From: G963664115 sp965263045
Lineage (GTDB): Bacteria > Acidobacteriota > Terriglobia > 20CM-2-55-15
Assembly (NCBI GenBank): GCA_965263045.1
Contig: CBDHGK010000041.1
Location: 1,054,001 to 1,118,000, forward strand
Direction of reading: 5' to 3'
DNA length: 64,000 nt
Positions 59,746 to 64,000 of the stretch are shown here, piece after piece; position 1 is the first letter of the stretch; every line of letters starts with the position of its first letter. The notes under the pieces are model-generated. The model was not told the DNA's origin. It did no database searches and was given only the letters and a program-made list of their open reading frames with translations. The translations under genes were made by a program, and so were the position numbers.

Positions 59746-61089
59746 ATGTTTGAGACACCGAAAACGAACCGCACCTTGATACGGACGGTGCTCGGTATCA
59801 CGATGGTCATCCTGTCCCTGGCAATACTTTCGTCGGCGTTGGTCCCAGTAAAGGGGCAGCCCGGCAACGCTAGCGCCGCTTTGACTGCCGCAGCGGGTGA
59901 GAGGCAGGCTGGACTCCTCATGGCGGGAGTGGGGGGCGCCCGAGCGTTCCCAATGCAGGAACCTTCTCGGACGGTGCGGCTCAGAAGGGATCCCGTACGG
60001 GTTATCCGGGATTCGAGTCCCAGCTTTAGCGGTATATCCGTGGACGTGGACCGCAACGAGGCGGTGGCGGCCGACGAAAACCTGCACCAGATCCTGGTGT
60101 ACGACCGAACGGCGAATACTCCGCCTAACGCGGCGTTGACCGAACCCAAGCGGATCCTGGGTGGAGACCTAACGCAGATTGAGTTCGTGTGCGGTCTGTA
60201 TGTGGATCCGCCCACGGGAGACATTTACGCCACCCATGCCGATACCGCCGCTAAGATGCTGGTTTTTTCCCGCGATCAGGAAGGGAATGTGCCGCCTGCG
60301 CGCCAACTGAACACTGGTTATTCGACCAGAGGGCGTGGAATCGCCGTGGATGATGGAAATCAGGAGCTCTTCCTGACCAGCCAGCACAACAGCGCAGTTG
60401 TGGTGTTCCGCAAGCAGGCGTCAGGGGATGAGCCGCCGGTCCGCTTGTTGCAAGGTGACCGAACCCGTCTGGCCAACCCTCACGGGATCGCCGTCGACAA
60501 AGGGAATGATCTGATCTATGTAACGAACCACGGGCACGTGTCCAGCAGATCGGCTGAAGGAGCCGATGCGAATGACCTGGAGCCAAATCGACCGTTAGGA
60601 CGCGACATGGCGGTGCCCGGATCGGGGAGATTCTTGCCCCCGGCCATCACAGTCCACGAGCGCTCCGCCAGGGGCGATACGCCGCCTCTGCGAGTCATCG
60701 TAGGACCGAATACACAGTTGAACTGGCCCTCTGGGATCGGTGTGGATGAGCGTCGCGGCGAGTTGTATGTTGCCAACGACACCGGGCAATCAATCCTGGT
60801 GTTCAGCTCCGACGCGGATGGCGATGTGGCGCCAATTCGAGTGTTGAAGGGGCCGAACACGAATCTGGACAGCCCCGTCGGCTTGTTTCTGGACATCAAG
60901 AACGAAGAGCTCTGGGTGGCCAACTACGGCAATAATTCACTGACCATTTTCGAGCTGGGGGCCGAAGGTGACACGCCTCCCCTGCGCATGATCCGCAGCG
61001 CCCCGGCGGGACAAAGGGCCTTGATGATCGGCAATCCGGGAGCTCTGGCATACGACACGAAGAGGGAAGCTATTCTAGTGCCCAACTGA
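59746..61089 (+). CDS. NHL-type beta-propeller protein, N-terminal part before in-frame TGA
   Basis: 447 aa from ATG 59746 (ACGGAGAATC upstream). A signal-anchor (LIRTVLGITMVILSLAILSS) precedes six-bladed-propeller-like repeats: GISVDVDRNEAVAADENLHQ, GLYVDPPTGDIYATHADTAA, GIAVDDGNQELFLTSQHNSA, GIGVDERRGELYVANDTGQS and GLFLDIKNEELWVANYGNNS. The frame stops at TGA 61087-61089 after AILVPN, and the next blade (VAHPQVAAFARLADG) continues in the same frame. The gene is interrupted by one in-frame stop, read-through or a disabling mutation. Confidence 0.8.
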   Translation: MFETPKTNRTLIRTVLGITMVILSLAILSSALVPVKGQPGNASAALTAAAGERQAGLLMAGVGGARAFPMQEPSRTVRLRRDPVRVIRDSSPSFSGISVDVDRNEAVAADENLHQILVYDRTANTPPNAALTEPKRILGGDLTQIEFVCGLYVDPPTGDIYATHADTAAKMLVFSRDQEGNVPPARQLNTGYSTRGRGIAVDDGNQELFLTSQHNSAVVVFRKQASGDEPPVRLLQGDRTRLANPHGIAVDKGNDLIYVTNHGHVSSRSAEGADANDLEPNRPLGRDMAVPGSGRFLPPAITVHERSARGDTPPLRVIVGPNTQLNWPSGIGVDERRGELYVANDTGQSILVFSSDADGDVAPIRVLKGPNTNLDSPVGLFLDIKNEELWVANYGNNSLTIFELGAEGDTPPLRMIRSAPAGQRALMIGNPGALAYDTKREAILVPN

Positions 61090-61860
61090 GTGGCCCACCC
61101 GCAAGTTGCGGCTTTCGCCAGGTTGGCGGATGGAGCAGCGGCCCCGATGCGCAGAATCGAGGGACAGGCGACACTATTGGGCCGAACGATGCACGGCATC
61201 GAATACGATGAGGTTAACGACGAGGTTGTAGTGCCGCAACAGTTTGCCCAGGCGATCATGACGTTTCCGGGCGGAGCCGATGGAGCCGAGCCTCCGCTGC
61301 GAGTGATTCAAGGCAGCCGGACTCAGCTGCGTCGGCCCGACAAGTTGGTGGTCGATCCGGTTAACAACGAAATCCTGGTTCCCGACTCAGGTAGAGTTCT
61401 GGTCTTCCCGCGGGAGGCGAACGGCAATGTGGCGCCGATCCGTATTCTGGAGGGAACCCAGGGGCAGGTTGCGGTCGATACCGTCAACGATCTGCTCGTC
61501 ACCGGGGGCAACCGCGGCATATTCATCTTCGAGCGTACGGCCCAAGGCAATGCGCAGCCCCTCAGGTCCATCCAGGGGGCGAAGGCGGAGCTGTCCGGTC
61601 TCAGAGCGCTTCGTGTTTTCCCGCCGCGCGGCTTGATTTTTGCGGCCATCCGAGGAGCGGACGACAGTGCACCTCATGTGGGCGTCTGGGACATCCACGA
61701 AGACGAGGGCAACATTGAACCGCGCTGGACTTTTGCCGGACCCGGTGAGGTACTCGTTAAGCCCTTTGGCATGGCGCTGGACCCGAAGAACCAGACGGTC
61801 ATCGTGTCCGACATGAAGGAGAACGCAGTGTTGAGTTTCCACGTGCCGGAGCTGTTCTAG
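61090..61860 (+). pseudogene. NHL-type beta-propeller protein, C-terminal part after in-frame TGA
   Basis: 256 residues in frame with the preceding part. Repeats continue: GIEYDEVNDEVVVPQQFAQA, LVVDPVNNEILVPDSGRVLV, QVAVDTVNDLLVTGGNRGIF and GMALDPKNQTVIVSDMKENA. GTG 61090 directly follows the TGA and could allow reinitiation, but no ribosome site is present. Together both parts would make a protein of about 704 aa. It may be translated only if the TGA is read through. Confidence 0.65.
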
Positions 61861-62438
61861 GAGTATCCGGCCGGTCCCGCCTGACTGTTAGCGGCCTGTA
61901 CCACCCATATCGGTCCCGATTCGGGTGGTACCGGTCACTCGATGATCAAGCGGGGCATGAGTTCGCACCCATCGCTGGGGTGGCGGACTCATTGTTCCCC
62001 TTACACATCGGCTTCTAGCAACTCTCGCCACGAATCTAAGCAAAGATATTTGAAATTTGGTCCGGTCGTAGCGGATTAGCGGCTTAAGCAGGGTCCGACA
62101 CCGATGGCAGCGCAGACAGCGTCGCCGTATCGGCGTTATGTCAACCGGCGCGCGGACGGCCGGTGGATCACCGCGCGGGGGATTCAAGGCAGGATTTCTC
62201 AGATCGAGGTCGACTGTTCCCCGGAGCTTTTCAAGAGACGGCTCGATTCCGTTTTCGGCAGCGGCCCGGTGACAAACGGAACCGGAAAACGAGACCAATC
62301 GTTTGCCCCCGCACAGCCAACCGAACACGAGTCAACCGTTCGCGAACCCGCGCCACACGGCGCAACCTGCGTCCCATCCCGTTGCCGCCCCCCAGACGCA
62401 GGGAGCCGGATACGGATCTCCCGTTTTGGTGGTGGTCA
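61861..62438. other. Region without a supported gene
   Basis: About 580 bases. It begins with the hairpin at 61898-61931. An open frame 62104-62442 (112 codons) is rich in Arg/Pro/Ser with no recognisable motif and is not called. No other structure was seen. Confidence 0.4.
61898..61931 (+). terminator. Hairpin after the propeller gene
   Basis: GTACCACCC (61898-61906) pairs with GGGTGGTAC (61923-61931). The enclosed ATCGG/CCGAT extends the stem. There is no T-run, so it may act as a rho-assisted end or a simple repeat. Confidence 0.45.
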
Positions 62439-62789
62439 CTAGCCTCTACCTACCGGCACCGGGCGTTCTCCCGTGCTCCTCGAGCAGGCGGGGATCAACA
62501 CGGGTATCTTCGCGTACTGATGCTGATTCTTCTTCTCTGCCTCCCAAAGATCAAACGCCTCCTGTAGTCGCATCCACATTCCAGGACCCGTACCCAGTGC
62601 CCTGGCCAACCGGTGAGCCATGTCGGCTGATATGTTGCGATTGCATGCCAGCAACTGCGCGACTGTCTGCCTGGATACCCCCAGAGCTTGGGCAAACTTT
62701 CCCTGGGTCAGACCGATGTCCTCCCAGATGTCCCGGAGTACTTCCCCCGGGTGTGCAGGCTTGATGCCCCTTCCATTTGTAGTCACCAT
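62439..62789 (-). CDS. higA: HigA-family antitoxin
   Basis: The start ATG 62789 (GGGAGACGAATA upstream) gives 116 aa. The XRE-type domain IKPAHPGEVLRDIWEDIGLT, QGKFAQALGVSRQTVAQLLA, and ISADMAHRLARALGTGPGMW is the HigA signature. The C-terminal tail (CSRSTGERPVPVGRG) is unusual and basic. It would autoregulate its operon and neutralise a HigB toxin, but the toxin gene upstream is a short remnant. Confidence 0.88.
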   Translation of the reverse strand: MVTTNGRGIKPAHPGEVLRDIWEDIGLTQGKFAQALGVSRQTVAQLLACNRNISADMAHRLARALGTGPGMWMRLQEAFDLWEAEKKNQHQYAKIPVLIPACSRSTGERPVPVGRG

Positions 62790-62850
62790 TATTCGTCTCC
62801 CCGTAGTGTGCGCATCCTTGCCCGGCCGATCTGCATCATGGTCAGCAACC

Positions 62851-62952
62851 TCAATGGTAGTCCTCAAGATTGACCCCCGTGACCTCCCCTGCCACGTCCA
62901 TCCGAAACACAATCCGCCAATTGCCAGTTACTGGATGCTCTTGGGAACCATC
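62851..62952 (-). pseudogene. HigB toxin C-terminal remnant
   Basis: The minus-strand frame ends at TGA 62853-62851 and encodes SQEHPVTGNWRIVFRMDVAG, then EVTGVNLEDYH. This matches the end of HigB/RelE toxins (VTGNWRIVFRFD... DYH). A stop codon (TGA at 62955-62953) lies just upstream and no N-terminal part is found in any frame. The toxin is therefore not intact, although its position directly upstream of higA is the normal order. Confidence 0.7.
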
Positions 62953-63131
62953 TCAGCACTTGTCTCAATGTCGGTGGGTGCGAAAGTCTTGTCCCACAGT
63001 TCGATATAAGCGCAGGCATTGAAAATGTCACGAATCAGGCTGGCTTCGGCCCGGCCGACGTCCCGAATCGTCAAGCGTTGAATGGTCCATCCCGGTTGCA
63101 GCATGATGTCATTCACACCGGGATGGCTCAC
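62928..63131 (-). pseudogene. Possible truncated acetyltransferase fragment
   Basis: A 67-codon open frame. LTIRDVGRAEASLIRDIFNA followed by CAYIELWDKTFAPTDI loosely fits the first helix-strand region of GNAT acetyltransferases. It ends inside the HigB remnant region. It would be only an N-terminal third of such an enzyme. Low certainty; it may be a chance frame. Confidence 0.22.
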
Positions 63132-63152
63132 GCGGGACCCGTTGGCCCGGGG

Positions 63153-63548
63153 TCATGCGCGGCTGAGGTAGTCCCGCCACGGGGACCAGTAGTACTTCTC
63201 CCAACCCTGGCTTACACCTGCGAAATCCACATCGACGACATTGACATGAACGAGTTCGACCCGGCCGCCATCCTCTTGCGGCCAGAACGTGAGGATTAAG
63301 GTGGAGTCGACGTCTTCGGTGCTCCAATTTGGAGAACGCCACGATTGGACGATGAGACGCTTCCCGACGACCTGCAGCATGGTGCCGGTAAGGACGCTGT
63401 CGAAGGCGCTGAAGGGACTGCCCGGGCGATCGGAGATTGTGACAGGAGACCCTGTGATGGCTGAGTGTTCAGCCGGATCGAGGTACATATCGAACAGTCG
63501 ATCGGGTGGGGCCGGTAGCGAGGCGGCAAGTTGAATTGTTCGGGGCAT
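63153..63548 (-). CDS. SRPBCC (AHSA1-type) protein
   Basis: A 131-aa START-like domain: IQLAASLPAPPDRLFDMYLD, PAEHSAITGSPVTISDRPGS, GTMLQVVGKRLIVQSWRSPN, TLILTFWPQEDGGRVELVHV, and VSQGWEKYYWSPWRDYL. The final W-x-x-Y-W-x-P motif is typical of activator-of-Hsp90-like SRPBCC proteins. It would bind a hydrophobic ligand. ATG is at 63548, with GGAGGAACCGC upstream. Confidence 0.85.
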   Translation of the reverse strand: MPRTIQLAASLPAPPDRLFDMYLDPAEHSAITGSPVTISDRPGSPFSAFDSVLTGTMLQVVGKRLIVQSWRSPNWSTEDVDSTLILTFWPQEDGGRVELVHVNVVDVDFAGVSQGWEKYYWSPWRDYLSRA

Positions 63549-63681
63549 GCGGTTCCTCCTTTCCAGTACAGCAGAATTGATCGCATCTTTAACTCAGAGC
63601 ACAGTTTGACGCGTCCACGGGCCGCGGCAAGCGCGCGACTGCCCTCGAGGCCAGGTTGATCACCCTTCCTGCCGGTCACCG

Positions 63682-64000
63682 TTAGGTGCTCATACCCCCA
63701 AGCAAGGTGAGAATGTTTCGGTCTGGGTCTTTAAAGTGGGCGAGTATGCCGCCCCAGGGCTGTTTCTCCGGTGGGCCCGTGAATTCGACGCCCCTGGACT
63801 CGAGCAATGCGTATACGCCTTCGATATCGTCCACTGCGATCGATGTGCCGACGAAACGGCCCACGAGATCTCTGGATTCCGGATCCCGGGGGTCACAGCG
63901 TTCAAGCCCGATGGATGGTCCACCGAGGTCGAACTGGGCCCAGCCGATTTTCTCATCCACATATCCAACTGGGAGCCCGATGAGATCCTTGTAGAAGGTG
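63682..64000 (-). CDS. VOC/glyoxalase family protein, partial
   Basis: The frame is open through the window edge, so the N-terminal part is missing. Going in from base 1 of this fragment: FYKDLIGLPVGYVDEKIGWA, QFDLGGPSIGLERCD, VGTSIAVDDIEGVYALLESR, GVEFTGPPEKQPWGGILAHF, and KDPDRNILTLL. These are typical of the vicinal-oxygen-chelate fold, with a Glu near GPPEKQPWGG and the PDRN motif. An internal ATG at 63960 could be mistaken for its start. Confidence 0.85.
   Translation of the reverse strand, partial: TFYKDLIGLPVGYVDEKIGWAQFDLGGPSIGLERCDPRDPESRDLVGRFVGTSIAVDDIEGVYALLESRGVEFTGPPEKQPWGGILAHFKDPDRNILTLLGGMST

Noticed and set aside
62104..62442. A 112-codon plus-strand open frame
   Set aside because: Arg/Pro/Ser-rich with no motif and no ribosome site; its C-terminus reads as translated non-coding DNA.

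Overview
The window looks like chromosomal DNA of a free-living, respiring Gram-negative bacterium with moderately high GC, most plausibly of the Acidobacteriota or a neighbouring phylum. This is inferred from gene content: a MoxR/DUF58/BatA/DUF4159/DUF4175 cluster, an 11-gene nuo operon without nuoEFG, an Hfq-like protein with an N-terminal extension, an F0 c subunit with a signal peptide, and a ThiS-ThiG fusion. No rRNA gene, complete tRNA or CRISPR array was seen.

Layout. (1) 1-6,520 is accessory DNA. An IS630-type element at the left edge ends inside a secreted-protein gene and supplies its stop codon. A decayed second copy of the same IS lies at 2,450. A compact integrated element (3,063-6,475: helix-turn-helix proteins, replication-like genes, excisionase, tyrosine integrase) ends at a tRNA 3' fragment that marks its attachment site. 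(2) 6,537-11,764 holds a DUF985 cupin, a YdcZ-type permease and an Nramp-like transporter gene split by a complete IS21-family element; the termini, 5-bp target duplication and internal repeats of that IS can be read directly. (3) 11,998-20,840 is housekeeping: a zinc-ribbon protein, MOSC protein, ClC channel, NAD+ synthetase, Smr protein, LexA, Hfq-like protein, HAD hydrolase and CPBP protease. (4) 21,001-35,341 is a large collinear operon of DUF4159, VWA, caspase-like, TPR/metallopeptidase, MoxR, DUF58, BatA/VWA and a 1,155-aa DUF4175 protein. It is probably a cell-envelope MoxR-VWA system, with no known substrate. (5) 35,392-39,304 carries glyA and molybdenum cofactor genes (moeA, moaC, moaB/mog-like). 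(6) 39,367-51,533 encodes the membrane arm and Q module of complex I (nuoABCDHIJKLMN), with an NDUFAF7/MidA-type methyltransferase between nuoB and nuoC. It is followed by NAD salvage genes pncB and pncA. (7) 54,467-56,332 is a partial F0 operon (two AtpI/AtpZ-like proteins, atpB, atpE) without the remaining ATP synthase genes. (8) 57,224-64,000 has thiSG, a membrane protein, an NHL-type beta-propeller gene with an in-frame TGA, a HigA antitoxin with a decayed HigB partner, an SRPBCC protein and a partial VOC protein.

Mobile and repeat content is notable. Three copies of a 300-370 bp MITE-like element share the termini TAGCAGCCCGTGGCAGAAG. A different roughly 270-bp inverted-repeat-bounded element sits inside the nuo operon. 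A GGGTCAGAGCCCTAT inverted repeat lies upstream of the ClC gene, and shared palindromes occur in two intergenic regions.

The genes converge on energy metabolism. Complex I without its NADH-oxidising module, NAD synthesis and salvage genes, and F0 genes lie within one 40-kb stretch. No wholly new system is proved. The best candidates for follow-up are the MoxR-VWA cluster with its apparently non-catalytic caspase-like member, the methyltransferase embedded in nuo, the MITE families, and the in-frame TGA in the propeller gene.
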